A DNA stretch of 64,000 bases from Staphylococcus sp. (GTDB lineage: Bacteria; Bacteroidota; Bacteroidia; Bacteroidales; Muribaculaceae), in NCBI GenBank assembly GCA_023665865.1, contig JAMPDC010000001.1, forward strand, positions 2,493,659 to 2,557,658, in the 5' to 3' direction. Below are positions 35,520 to 45,792 of the stretch, in pieces; positions within the stretch are counted from its first letter, which is position 1, and each line of letters starts with the position of its first letter. The notes beneath the pieces are model-generated. The model did not search any database. It was not told the origin of the DNA and saw only the letters and a list, made by a program, of their open reading frames with translations. A program made the translations under genes and the position numbers.

Positions 35520-37433
35520 CTATTCGTCGAAATGACCGATGAATCCGGATGTGTAGTTGGTAAGGGCGGTTTTGAGGGCTGTGATGACTGAATAGTCTGA
35601 GTCGGCGCCGGGATAGTCAAAGTCCCAGATGAAGTCACCGTGGTTGAGGCGCCCAGCTCCGAAGTGGCCTGTGACGATCGCCGGGACGTCGGTGGTGGGG
35701 TGGGGGGTATAGGCGTGCATCAGGAGCGGGTCGGTATCGAAATTGTTGTAGGAGTTCGCTCCGTAGACCGACGTGAAGGAGGCCGGGACTGTCTCACCGG
35801 GGTTAGTAGCCTCGAAGCAGTCAAAGGAGATGGCGTCGTGGCGGTGGGTGGCGGGAAGCATGCGGCCACTATTGTCAACGTCGGCATATATGTTGCCGGT
35901 GCTTTTGATCATGCCTCCATCCTCGTTGGAGAAGGTGCCGTTTTTCCCGGCCGGGTCATGGCCCTGCTGAGAGATCAGCATCGGATTGCGTGACGCGCGG
36001 TAGAAATTGTTTTCGACGAAGATGCTGGCGCCCATCGTGGCCCCTGCACCATATTTCGCACAGCCGTCATAGTAGTTGTTCCAGACGTGGACACTGATTG
36101 TCCTGACTCGCGGATGGCGGGAGTCGCTATGGTCAAACCAGTTGTGGTGGTAGTCGATGTATGAGTCCGTGGTTTCCGATTTCATCCCGCACAGGAGGCT
36201 TTTGCCTGAGTCATGGAAACGGTTGTAGGCCACAGTGATGAATGTTGACTTGCCTTTGATGTCAATCGTCCCGTCGCCTTTGGCCTGGTCGCTGTCCGAT
36301 CCGGCTTGTCCGTAGAAAAGATCGAGGTGGTGGATCCAGCAGTTGCGGTTGTTGGTGTCGATCGATATGCAATCGTCCATGCAGAGCATATTGGCGAAGT
36401 TGCGCAGTTCGACAGAGAAGGCGTTGCGCAGGAGAAACCCGAATCCCCATGTGGTAGCGTCGTCCCCAATGCCTTCGATGGTGATGTTGAGGGGGACGGT
36501 GTTGTTCTTGCCTTTTATCTGAAGACCTTCGGCAGAGCTCAACAGAGCGTCCATATCGGTGTCTTTGATGAGTCCGATGAGTCTGACAGCGAGCGGGCGT
36601 GTCTCGTAGCCTTTCTGATAGGCGTTGATGATAGCCTGGAGTCCGGTGAATTCCGTGCCGTCGCCATCTTTCTTACTCTGTCTCACCTTGCATTTGACTG
36701 TCCGGGCAGTCCGGGCAGTCACATAGATGACCCTGGCGTCATCCTTGAGCACGCCGTTGTCTCTATATGCTCCGATATCGCTATAATTATGGTGGGCAAA
36801 ACCGCTGCGGTCGTGGGCTTTCACTATGATGGCGTCAGCGCTGCTTGCGAGAGTCTCATCTGGATTGCCGGAGATGACCGGCACAACACGGACTGAATAG
36901 TTTCCGGCGGGGAGACCGACGATGTCGGCGCGGGCATAGTCTCCGTAGTTGCGGATGAGTTCGCGGTCTATCTGAGTGAAGCCGGCATCGCCGTCATCTT
37001 TGACATAGACGCGATAGGAAGTGGCCGCGGGGAGTGGAAGCCATTTGACATAGAGCGACTCAAGCCAGCCTCGGGCCTCGGTGAGAGTGACTCCACCGTT
37101 ATTTATCCTTCCGTCGGGTACGGTCTGAGGTCCGGAGGTGAAAGAGAGGTGGCTGACAGTCGAGGCGTAGGTGTCGGTCCAGTCACCGGACGTGTGATTT
37201 ATTGATACTGTTCCATGATCGTTGTCGAAATCGACCGACGATAGTGTGGAGGGGTCATAGAAACGTGCCTCCCTTTCGGTGGTCAGAAGCAGCATCTGTC
37301 TTTTTGTCCTGTCCATTTTCACAGAGTGGTCATCGGCAGGGGCGGATGCCGCTATAGACGTGGGGATGATCAGGCTTGCAGACAGGAGTGACAGGATTCG
37401 GGCGCGGGAGCGCAGGATTGATAGGATTTTCAT
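35520..37433 (-). CDS. Pectate lyase, polysaccharide lyase family 1
   Basis: The 637-residue protein has a basic N-terminus and a hydrophobic signal region (LSLLSASLIIPTSIAAS), then a beta-rich part to about 210 with a fibronectin-like strand pattern, then a parallel beta-helix typical of PL1. Catalytic motifs are DGTIDIKGKSTFITVAYNRF (Asp near 387 and 391) and NWFDHSDSRHPRVR with Arg439 and Arg444. PL1 cleaves polygalacturonate by beta-elimination. It lacks a YIVNG-type C-terminal tail. Its ATG overlaps the stop of the small tail-bearing gene upstream (ATGA), so the two are translationally coupled. Confidence 0.9.
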   Translation of the reverse strand: MKILSILRSRARILSLLSASLIIPTSIAASAPADDHSVKMDRTKRQMLLLTTEREARFYDPSTLSSVDFDNDHGTVSINHTSGDWTDTYASTVSHLSFTSGPQTVPDGRINNGGVTLTEARGWLESLYVKWLPLPAATSYRVYVKDDGDAGFTQIDRELIRNYGDYARADIVGLPAGNYSVRVVPVISGNPDETLASSADAIIVKAHDRSGFAHHNYSDIGAYRDNGVLKDDARVIYVTARTARTVKCKVRQSKKDGDGTEFTGLQAIINAYQKGYETRPLAVRLIGLIKDTDMDALLSSAEGLQIKGKNNTVPLNITIEGIGDDATTWGFGFLLRNAFSVELRNFANMLCMDDCISIDTNNRNCWIHHLDLFYGQAGSDSDQAKGDGTIDIKGKSTFITVAYNRFHDSGKSLLCGMKSETTDSYIDYHHNWFDHSDSRHPRVRTISVHVWNNYYDGCAKYGAGATMGASIFVENNFYRASRNPMLISQQGHDPAGKNGTFSNEDGGMIKSTGNIYADVDNSGRMLPATHRHDAISFDCFEATNPGETVPASFTSVYGANSYNNFDTDPLLMHAYTPHPTTDVPAIVTGHFGAGRLNHGDFIWDFDYPGADSDYSVITALKTALTNYTSGFIGHFDE

Positions 37434-37786
37434 TTGACGAATACTTTCTGACCGTTGACAATGTAGAAACCGCGTTGTAGATTGGCCGGAGATTTCCCGA
37501 GATATTGGCCGCGGAGATTATAGACGCCAGAGGGGTGTCGGGGGGCGTCGGCGATGGTAGGGATGATGGCAGAGGTGGTCTTGTGGTCGAGAGTGACCGA
37601 GACAAAAGCCATGTCGGATGTGAGGGTAGTGTTGTCGTCAAACGTCAGAGTGACGGTCGGGCCGTCGAAAGTCATGCGGGTCAACTGTCCGGTGATTTCT
37701 TTACCGTCGACAGTAACATGAGTGTCCGTTTGGGCCGCAGCCGGAAGGATGATGGCTGACAGCAGAAATGTGGCGATGGTTTTCAT
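37430..37786 (-). CDS. Small exported protein with C-terminal sorting-like tail
   Basis: The 118-residue protein has a signal peptide (MKTIATFLLSAIILPAAAQT), a short beta-hairpin domain (LTRMTFDGPTVTLTFDDNTT) and a tail of the form GVYNLRGQYLG...GFYIVNGQKVFVK. The same tail pattern ends the 1026-residue protein at 39898. In Bacteroidales it usually ends large secreted enzymes and resembles a type IX sorting signal. It overlaps the pectate lyase gene by four bases. Function unknown; it may help export or anchor the lyase. Confidence 0.75.
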   Translation of the reverse strand: MKTIATFLLSAIILPAAAQTDTHVTVDGKEITGQLTRMTFDGPTVTLTFDDNTTLTSDMAFVSVTLDHKTTSAIIPTIADAPRHPSGVYNLRGQYLGKSPANLQRGFYIVNGQKVFVK

Positions 37787-37810
37787 GGTTGATCGGTGTC
37801 AAGAGAGAGA

Positions 37811-37862
37811 CGGAGGAATTGCGTCGGTTGCAGGCAGAGCCTATCCGGCAGCAATTCCTCCG
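37811..37862 (-). terminator. Hairpin after mscL
   Basis: CGGAGGAATTGC (37811-37822) and GCAATTCCTCCG (37851-37862) pair perfectly. On the minus strand a TC-rich tail follows rather than a T-run. Confidence 0.6.
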
Positions 37863-37898
37863 GTTTATATCTGAAAAAAGCGTGGTGCCGTATGAGAG

Positions 37899-38336
37899 TT
37901 ATTTACCGGCGTTTTGCTTGAGGAGGTCGCGGATCTCAGTGAGGAGCATTTCTTCCTTGGTCGGTTCGGCCGGTGCAGGCTCGGGTTCCGGTTCATCCTG
38001 CTTGCGTTTGAGCTGGTTGATGGCTTTTATAGCCAGGAAGATACAGAAGGCGACGATGAGGAAGTCGACGATGGTCTGGATCCATGTACCCCAGTTGAGA
38101 GTCACTTCGGGTTTCAGGATTTCCTGGGTGGCGCCGTCGACCACGGCATTCTGGATGACGAACTTGTAGTCGGTGAAATTCATGCCACCTGTGGCGACAC
38201 CGACGAGGGGCATGATGATATCATCGACGAGCGATGATATGATTTTACCGAATGCAGCACCGATCACGACACCGACAGCCATGTCGATGACATTGCCACG
38301 CATGGCAAACTCTTTGAACTCTTTGATAAATGACAT
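37899..38336 (-). CDS. mscL: Large-conductance mechanosensitive channel
   Basis: The 145-residue protein has the MscL N-terminus [23 protein letters not shown] (first helix), the periplasmic loop with [15 protein letters not shown], and the second helix [20 protein letters not shown], ending in a cytoplasmic helix of Pro/Glu/Lys-rich sequence. It opens under high membrane tension to release solutes after osmotic downshock. A -7 element lies at 38432-38439; gap between mscL and gap is about 360 bases and holds promoters for both. Confidence 0.96.
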   Translation of the reverse strand: MSFIKEFKEFAMRGNVIDMAVGVVIGAAFGKIISSLVDDIIMPLVGVATGGMNFTDYKFVIQNAVVDGATQEILKPEVTLNWGTWIQTIVDFLIVAFCIFLAIKAINQLKRKQDEPEPEPAPAEPTKEEMLLTEIRDLLKQNAGK

Positions 38337-38431
38337 ATCCTTGTAATGTAATGTTGAAAAAATGGTTGTGGCGGACTATCTGCCGTCACAGACATAAAAA
38401 CACGGCGGTTCTAAAAAATGTTTATTTAGCG

Positions 38432-38439
38432 CAAAGTTA
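38432..38439 (-). promoter_or_regulatory. -7 element for mscL
   Basis: Minus-strand TAACTTTG followed by CGC, about 95 bases before the mscL start. Confidence 0.65.
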
Positions 38440-38556
38440 TATAAAAATAGCTTATTACCACACTTTTGCCACCTTATTTAGCTTTTTTATATAAAATGGA
38501 GTAAAAAACACCAATTTTATTTGCAGACATCTCTGTTATATATCAAAAAATAATGC

Positions 38557-38564
38557 TAACTTTG
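38557..38564 (+). promoter_or_regulatory. -7 element for gap
   Basis: TAACTTTG followed by TGG. It leaves a long leader of about 130 bases before the ATG at 38699. Confidence 0.7.
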
Positions 38565-38674
38565 TGGCGCATTTGGGAGAGGGCGTCTTTCGGGCGCGTG
38601 ACCACTCGGTTCAGGCCGAAGCCTTTCCCCCACCGACATAGTTTCAACAACTTTTCAATAGGATAAAATTTTAA

Positions 38675-39709
<1,035 letters not shown>

Positions 39710-39742
39710 TCCGATTTTAGCTTAGACTTACTATAGGCACTG

Positions 39743-39778
39743 TGGCCTCCGCCCCTATCGGGTGGAGGCCATTTTTTT
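39743..39778 (+). terminator. Terminator after gap
   Basis: TGGCCTCCGCCC and GGGTGGAGGCCA make a 12-bp stem with one G-U around CTATC, followed by seven T. Confidence 0.9.
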
Positions 39779-39832
39779 ACGCGTGGGTTAATAAAATTTA
39801 GTGATTCGGACGGTAAATTAATATTTTTTGTT

Positions 39833-39840
39833 TATATTTG
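39833..39840 (+). promoter_or_regulatory. -7 element for the metallopeptidase-like gene
   Basis: TATATTTG followed by CGG, about 57 bases before the ATG at 39898. Confidence 0.65.
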
Positions 39841-39897
39841 CGGATGTTGCAAAATTAGTAACAAATTATAAGACTTAACTTTATAAATAAAATCACC

Positions 39898-42800
39898 ATG
39901 AAACGTAGATCCATGTTGCTACTGCTTTTGATGGCTTTGCTGTCAGTTGGCGGGGTTTCGGCCGATGCCGGAAATGTCAAGGTCCGGTTTACGGGGGTGG
40001 AAGATGGAGACAAAGCTGTGCTCTCGATCGCCTCCGGTGAATATCTGTCGACCCTCACGGTTACCGCCGACGGAAGTTATGAATTCAAGGATGTCCCTGC
40101 CGGGCGTCACAGTGTCAAGGCCGAGGCTCCGGGCTACAATGTCATCGAGGCTCTGACCGTGGTTGTCAATGAGGATGGTTCGGTCATTCCATCCGAGCCG
40201 TTGCGTGTGGCTATCACAAAGCAATCGGCTGATCCCAACGAGTGGAATTTCACATGGAAGGAAGATGACAGTCCTGCCGGCTACACGACCACCTCATATA
40301 TCAACAAGCCGGTTGAGATTGACTTTCTCGGGAAGAAAATCGTCCCGTCCGGTGTCCCTTCGGCGAATATATTGCAGAATCAATACCATATTCTTCTTGT
40401 CGATGATGAGGAGCAGTGGACACAGGAGTATGCCTACCGTATGGTCGAGACGCTCAAGACTCTCCCCGGCTGGTATTACGACCGACCTTATGCAAAGTTC
40501 ACGTTGACTTCCGGCCATATAGCCGATGATATAACTGTGGCTCAACTTGACGGTGGCTATGAGGTGAGAATATCGAAAGATGCGTTCTATTATGCCAATC
40601 CTTTCCTCGTCAGTCTTGACGGAGTGCGCGGACGTCTCTTCTCAAAGCGCCTGCATCATGCCATGACCAATTTCGTGACAGATTTCGGTCGTGATGAGGG
40701 CCGTGTGAATCAAATATTGAGCGAGCGTTTCGGGTGTCAGATTCAGAATGTCAACTATGAAGAACTGACGAGAGGTATCACGGATGAAGATGCCGGTCGT
40801 TTCCAGCCTTTCGTGCCCTCCGAGCTTGTGGCTATCATCAATATGTTTGAGGAACTTCCGGAAGGTTTCCACAAGACTCCTCATCTCAATTATCTCATCC
40901 GCAGGATCAACGGGATGAAGCATCCGATCTATCCTGAGGCGGCTGCTGTCTCCTGGTGTGTCGACAACGGGTATATCGAGTTTATGGAGAATGCTTTTGG
41001 TGGAAACAATCAGAGCTTCGACACCCAGCGTCTCATCCTCCACGAAAAGACCCATTTTCTTTGGGCTTACACTTTCTCAGAGGAGATCCGCCGCGATTGG
41101 ATCAAGGTCGGAGGATGGTATGAGGATCCCAATGCAGGAGAGGGATGGTCAACCACAAAGGATGTCGAGTTTGTTTCGGCATACGCTCATGCAAAGAATC
41201 CGAATGAGGATATGGCAGAGTCGGTCGCTTTCTATCTCAAGAATCCCGACAAACTCCGCTCGCGTTCGCTTGAAAAGTATGAGTTCATACGCGACCGTAT
41301 CATGCACGGCACCCGCTACATCTCCAAGATTCCTGACCATCTGACTTTTGAGGTGTTGAATCTATATCCCGATTATGATTATCCGGGGAAGATCAAGAGT
41401 GTTGATATCTCTGTCACCGGTGCTCCGGAGGAGGATAAGACAATTACTTTGCAAGTCGAGCTCAATCATCTTGATGGTTTTGATGATGGTGCGTCAACAG
41501 GAATTGTCCGCATAACCGGGCCAAGATTTATCGGGGAGAATGGGGAGATTCATGAGCAATTCGTGGATTTGCATCTCAATCCTATCGATGGTAATAACCA
41601 TCTGTTGAGTGGCACTGCAGTGGTGAGCCGCTACAGCAAAGCCGGACATTGGAGCGGGGGTGATATTGTCTTGACCGACATGCAGGGCAATCAGAGATTT
41701 GAGGGCCGGAATGACTGCGTGACAGACTACTATATCAATAATCCTCTTGAAGATCTTGAGGCTCCTAAATATGTTGGTGATCTCAGATATATACTCACCG
41801 ATACCATTGTAGAGGGACACAAGGCGCAGAATCTGCAAGTCAGATACAAAACGACGGATAATATCGGTATCCGCAGCGTGTATTGTGCTATGACTTGTTC
41901 AGCGGGTGAATATGGCTATGAAAAATATGGTTATTATGACGAGGAGAATCAAGAAGGAGTCGTTGATTTTATCATAACTGAATATTTTCCTACCGGAGAT
42001 TATTGGATAAGTAATCTGTTTATTGATGATTTTGCCGGAACATCAAAATATGTAACGTTTAGTGATTCTCCGCAGGATATGCCGATACAAAAGATATATA
42101 TCGAAACAGAAAATCCTGATACCACTCCTGTGGAAATCGATCTCAACCGCATCACAGTCTATGCGGAGCCGACACATCCAGAAGCACCCGACGGAGAGAC
42201 CTTGGTGACTATAAATTTCTATGCCCGGGATGACAAATCCGGTTTCGGACTTTGCACATACGATCTGCGCGATCCGCAGGGCATTGACCATTTCCAATGG
42301 TTCTATCATAGGAATTCATCAAATATGTTTTTTGATGGTGACCCAACCGTGTGGGAGCGATACACTATCAAGTGTGTGCTTCCGCAGGGTAGTGCTCCGG
42401 GTATATGGGGTCTGGCAGATATCACTCCTCACGACAAGGCCGGCAATGTGTTTACCTACAATTTTGTCGAGACATTGATCTTTGAACCGGATGATTCGGA
42501 TTCAGATTATGTGCTCTTCTCGGAACTGGATGCGAACGATATGCTCTCGATTGACTTGCAGGGCACGTCGGGCGAGATGTTTGGCTTCACATGGCGCATC
42601 ATCCATGAGGAAAGCGGCAAGGAGATTAATGGCGCGAGCGACGACTTCGCGGCTGAAAATGCCAGGAAGGCCAGGCTGCGCTCTGTGTCGGCCCGCCGCG
42701 GTGCTTCGGTCGACGTCTCGGCTCTAGATGACGGTGACCTCATTGTGATAGTCACAGCTCTCAATGCCGAAGGCAAGGTCGTAGCGGTGAAAACCAAGCG

Positions 42801-42978
42801 TCTGCTTAAGGATTCGCGTAGCGCTATCGATTCGGTCATTATCGGCAATGATACGCCTGTGACTGTGTATAACCTTCAGGGTATAGCTGTCAAAGTAAAT
42901 GTGGATGCCAATGACTGGCAGAATGGTTTGCCGGCCGGGATCTATATTGTCGATGGCAAGAAGTATCTGATAAAATAA
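39898..42978 (+). CDS. Large secreted putative zinc metallopeptidase with sorting-like tail
   Basis: The 1026-residue protein begins with a signal peptide (MLLLLLMALLSVGGVSADA) and a carboxypeptidase-regulatory-like Ig domain at about 25-95 (LTVTADGSYEFKDVPAGRHS). The middle carries a zinc-binding signature HEKTH (His382, His386, Glu383) followed by NPNEDMAESVAFYL, in which Glu437 or Glu441 could be the third zinc ligand of a gluzincin. Beyond about 480 come beta-domains (VDISVTGAPEEDKTITLQVE and others), and it ends with YNLQGIAVKV...GLPAGIYIVDGKKYLIK. I recognise no named family. It is monocistronic with its own promoter. It could be a peptidase or a structural relative that has kept the site. 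Confidence 0.75.
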   Translation: MKRRSMLLLLLMALLSVGGVSADAGNVKVRFTGVEDGDKAVLSIASGEYLSTLTVTADGSYEFKDVPAGRHSVKAEAPGYNVIEALTVVVNEDGSVIPSEPLRVAITKQSADPNEWNFTWKEDDSPAGYTTTSYINKPVEIDFLGKKIVPSGVPSANILQNQYHILLVDDEEQWTQEYAYRMVETLKTLPGWYYDRPYAKFTLTSGHIADDITVAQLDGGYEVRISKDAFYYANPFLVSLDGVRGRLFSKRLHHAMTNFVTDFGRDEGRVNQILSERFGCQIQNVNYEELTRGITDEDAGRFQPFVPSELVAIINMFEELPEGFHKTPHLNYLIRRINGMKHPIYPEAAAVSWCVDNGYIEFMENAFGGNNQSFDTQRLILHEKTHFLWAYTFSEEIRRDWIKVGGWYEDPNAGEGWSTTKDVEFVSAYAHAKNPNEDMAESVAFYLKNPDKLRSRSLEKYEFIRDRIMHGTRYISKIPDHLTFEVLNLYPDYDYPGKIKSVDISVTGAPEEDKTITLQVELNHLDGFDDGASTGIVRITGPRFIGENGEIHEQFVDLHLNPIDGNNHLLSGTAVVSRYSKAGHWSGGDIVLTDMQGNQRFEGRNDCVTDYYINNPLEDLEAPKYVGDLRYILTDTIVEGHKAQNLQVRYKTTDNIGIRSVYCAMTCSAGEYGYEKYGYYDEENQEGVVDFIITEYFPTGDYWISNLFIDDFAGTSKYVTFSDSPQDMPIQKIYIETENPDTTPVEIDLNRITVYAEPTHPEAPDGETLVTINFYARDDKSGFGLCTYDLRDPQGIDHFQWFYHRNSSNMFFDGDPTVWERYTIKCVLPQGSAPGIWGLADITPHDKAGNVFTYNFVETLIFEPDDSDSDYVLFSELDANDMLSIDLQGTSGEMFGFTWRIIHEESGKEINGASDDFAAENARKARLRSVSARRGASVDVSALDDGDLIVIVTALNAEGKVVAVKTKRLLKDSRSAIDSVIIGNDTPVTVYNLQGIAVKVNVDANDWQNGLPAGIYIVDGKKYLIK

Positions 42979-42999
42979 AGTATATATAATAGGTAATGG

Positions 43000-43030
43000 C
43001 GCGGCCGGCAGTGTGATACTGTCGGCCGCG
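43000..43030. terminator. Hairpin between convergent genes
   Basis: CGCGGCCGGCAGT (43000-43012) and ACTGTCGGCCGCG (43018-43030) form a 13-bp stem with one G-U and a five-base loop; GTTTC follows. Confidence 0.65.
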
Positions 43031-43065
43031 TGTTTCTATTATCTGCTCTATGAATTTCGGGGGAC

Positions 43066-44481
43066 TCAGGGTTGAGTGGTGGGGGCGGGTTGGGAGGCAG
43101 TGGTGTCTTGCATGAAGATTCTGACCTCTTCCCTGACCTGCTTCCTGAGGAGGATCAGGGTGATCATGGTGGGGAAGGCCATGAGGGCATAGAAGAGGTC
43201 GCAGAAACCTATGGCTACACCCAAGGGCATGACTGCGAAGATGACGAGTGTGGCGATGAAAAGCCAAGTGTAGGCCCGTGCTTTTTTCTCGCCGAAGAGG
43301 TAGGCGGCACAGCGGTTGCCGTAGAAGCTGTAGCTGAACATCGACGACAGTGAGAAACATAGGACTATGCCCATCAACAGCATTTCGCCCATGGGGATGG
43401 CTGATCCAAACGCTTTCATGGCCACATCGAGTCCCTTGACTCCGTCGACGGCGGTGATGTCGCCACACAGCAGGAGGGCCAAGGCTGTGAGTGTGCAGAC
43501 AAGTCCGGAGTCGATGCTCGGACCGAGCATGGCGATGAGTCCTTCGCGCACGGGCGAGGAGTTTGATGAGGCTCCGTGCATGATGGTGGCGGTGCCGACA
43601 CCGGCATCATTGACGAGTGCCGCACGACGGGCCCCTATGATGGCTATGCCTGCGAGCGCACCCCAGCCGGCGCGGAGGTTGAAGGCTTCGGCGAAGATGC
43701 TTCGGAAGACTCCCGGGACGGCGTCGATATGAGTGATGATTATATAGAAAACAAGCAGGAAGTAGAGCCCTACCATGAAGGGAACAAGCCACTGGGCCAC
43801 ACGGGCTATGCGCCTGATGCCGCCTATGACCACGAGGGTGACTGTCAGAGCTATGCCGAGGCCTACGAGAAGGCGGAAGGCGGCTTCGTGGGACCATCCG
43901 AGGGTTGAGGAGATTCCGGTCACGACAGGAGTCGTGGCAAGCCATTGGGGAGAGGTGAAGGCACTGACTATCGCTTCGGTGAGCTGGTTGGCGTTCATGA
44001 TACACAGTGTGCCGAGCATACCGGCGACTGCAAAGGTCAGAGCCAGCCAGTGCCAACGGGGTCCGAGGCCGCGGTCGATGATATACATTGTGCCGCCTGC
44101 GTTTGTCCCATCGGGGCGGAGGAGTTTGTGGCGTGTGGTGAGGACTCCTTCGTGGAATTTTGTCGACATTCCGACCAATGCACTCACCCACATCCAGAAA
44201 ATGGCACCCGGGCCTCCCATAACGAGTGCGATGGCGACTCCGGCGATGTTGCCCATCCCTACAGTGGCCGCTACTACAGAGAGCAGAGCCTGGACGGATG
44301 AGATCTGTGAGCCGGATTCACGCGACTGTTTGCTGTGGAGTTCGCGGAGCGCGAGCGGGAGCTTGCGCATCGACACCATTCCGGAGTAGAAGAAGAGGAA
44401 AAATCCGCCGCCGATGAGCAGGATAAAGAGCGGATAACCGCAAAGGAAGTCGGCAAGCGAGGTGATAAACAGCCCTACCAT
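43066..44481 (-). CDS. Sodium:alanine symporter (AGCS family)
   Basis: The 471-residue protein has about eleven membrane helices and the AGCS motifs VVAATVGMGNIAGVAIALVM, GGPGAIFWMWVSALVGMSTKF and AGWGALAGIAIIGARRAALVNDAG. It imports alanine or glycine with Na+. Its ATG overlaps the stop of the TPM-domain gene by seven bases, so it is translated from the same transcript. A basic or Thr/Pro-rich tail ends the protein. Confidence 0.93.
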   Translation of the reverse strand: MVGLFITSLADFLCGYPLFILLIGGGFFLFFYSGMVSMRKLPLALRELHSKQSRESGSQISSVQALLSVVAATVGMGNIAGVAIALVMGGPGAIFWMWVSALVGMSTKFHEGVLTTRHKLLRPDGTNAGGTMYIIDRGLGPRWHWLALTFAVAGMLGTLCIMNANQLTEAIVSAFTSPQWLATTPVVTGISSTLGWSHEAAFRLLVGLGIALTVTLVVIGGIRRIARVAQWLVPFMVGLYFLLVFYIIITHIDAVPGVFRSIFAEAFNLRAGWGALAGIAIIGARRAALVNDAGVGTATIMHGASSNSSPVREGLIAMLGPSIDSGLVCTLTALALLLCGDITAVDGVKGLDVAMKAFGSAIPMGEMLLMGIVLCFSLSSMFSYSFYGNRCAAYLFGEKKARAYTWLFIATLVIFAVMPLGVAIGFCDLFYALMAFPTMITLILLRKQVREEVRIFMQDTTASQPAPTTQP

Positions 44482-45773
44482 CTGCCTCCTGCGCCTCCGC
44501 CGCCGGTCATGCCACCGCCGAATGAACCTCCGGAGAAACCACCTCCGCCACCACCTCCGCGGCCACCCATCATTGAGCCGAGAACGGCTCCGGCAGCCAC
44601 TGCCGCAGCCGGATCGGGCTTCTTGGGTATCCGGAAGTGCTTGTTGTGCTGGTTGCCGCAGTTTTTACACATATATATATCGACTCCTTCTCCCTCAGTC
44701 CTGACGGTCGGTTGGCGGAGGGTGCGGCGGTCGACGAGCGACATTGCTCTCGCGCCACAGCGGTCGCAGACAGTGTAGTTGTTCTGACGGTTGATGTAGG
44801 GGAGCACTTCGGTCTGGTGACACTTCGGGCAGTGCCAGACGTCGTAGTCAATGGAGTTGATGCGCTCCTCGGTGTCTTGGGCAGGTGTGAGGTAGTCGTT
44901 GTCATGCTCTTCGTCAATCAGCTCCATTCGTGTGCCGCAATGGGGACAGTCGCGCCTGTGGCGGCGGATGCGGTGCATCTTCCATACGAGCAGGAGGAAA
45001 GCCGGGAGAGCCATACCGATCGAAAGGAAACTACCGAAGAGGGTGAGTGTGCGGTATTGGTCGAGTGTGCGGTATCGCTGCACATCGTCGAGCTTCCCGG
45101 TGGAGCTTATCATGTAGATGACGAGCATCAGGAGGCCGAGACCGACGATAGCGGCAAAACCGAGAAACATGTTGAAGAGTTCCGCCCCGTCGAGATCATC
45201 GCTTGCAGTCTGACGCCGCGAGTCGTTGGCATATTTTGATTTCAGTTCTTCGGCAAGTTCGGGATTGGTCAGCACTTTCGTGATGCGGTCGACACCGGCG
45301 ATTGTGCCCTCATCAAATTTCCCCTCGCGGTAGAGAGGAAACATGTCGTTGCGGATGATGCGTCCGGCGATGATATCGGGGAGAGCACCCTCCACACCGT
45401 AGCCTGTGCGGATGATTGCCGCGTTGTCGCCCGGAGAAAGTAGGAGCAGCAGGCCGTTGTCTTTGTCGCTTTTACCGATGCCCCATTTCTCAAAAAGTTT
45501 TGTCGCAAACTCCTCCGGAGTCATCGACGGGTCGACCTCGTCGACCGCGACTACCACAAACTCTACGGAAGTGTCGGCCCAGAGGGCTCCGATCTTGCTG
45601 TTGAGGGCGCTGACAGCTGCGGGCGACAGCACTCCCGAGGGATTGGAGACATATTGCGTCCGGTCCTTGATATGGACGTTGGGAACCTCGTCGATAGTCA
45701 TGGCCGCAAGCCCGAGACGGGTAGCGATGATGACGAGTGTGAGAAGAAGGGTGCGGGTGATATTAGCTTTCAT
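44475..45773 (-). CDS. TPM-domain protein with zinc ribbons and Gly-rich tail
   Basis: The 432-residue protein starts with a signal peptide (LLLTLVIIATRLGLAAM), then the TPM (Psb32/YgcG) domain at about 40-185 (VSNPSGVLSPAAVSALNSKI, LLLLLSPGDNAAIIRTGYGV). Two membrane helices follow (NMFLGFAAIVGLGLLMLVIY and SFLSIGMALPAFLLLVWKM). After these come four CxxC pairs (CPHC, CPKC, CDRC, CKNC), enough for two zinc ribbons, and a Gly-rich tail ending in GGRW. TPM proteins are envelope proteins of unknown or repair-related role. It overlaps the AGCS gene by 7 bases and follows dgt by 19, so dgt - TPM - AGCS is one operon. Confidence 0.85.
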   Translation of the reverse strand: MKANITRTLLLTLVIIATRLGLAAMTIDEVPNVHIKDRTQYVSNPSGVLSPAAVSALNSKIGALWADTSVEFVVVAVDEVDPSMTPEEFATKLFEKWGIGKSDKDNGLLLLLSPGDNAAIIRTGYGVEGALPDIIAGRIIRNDMFPLYREGKFDEGTIAGVDRITKVLTNPELAEELKSKYANDSRRQTASDDLDGAELFNMFLGFAAIVGLGLLMLVIYMISSTGKLDDVQRYRTLDQYRTLTLFGSFLSIGMALPAFLLLVWKMHRIRRHRRDCPHCGTRMELIDEEHDNDYLTPAQDTEERINSIDYDVWHCPKCHQTEVLPYINRQNNYTVCDRCGARAMSLVDRRTLRQPTVRTEGEGVDIYMCKNCGNQHNKHFRIPKKPDPAAAVAAGAVLGSMMGGRGGGGGGGFSGGSFGGGMTGGGGAGGRW

Positions 45774-45792
45774 GTAGAGTTGGTGGATGGAA

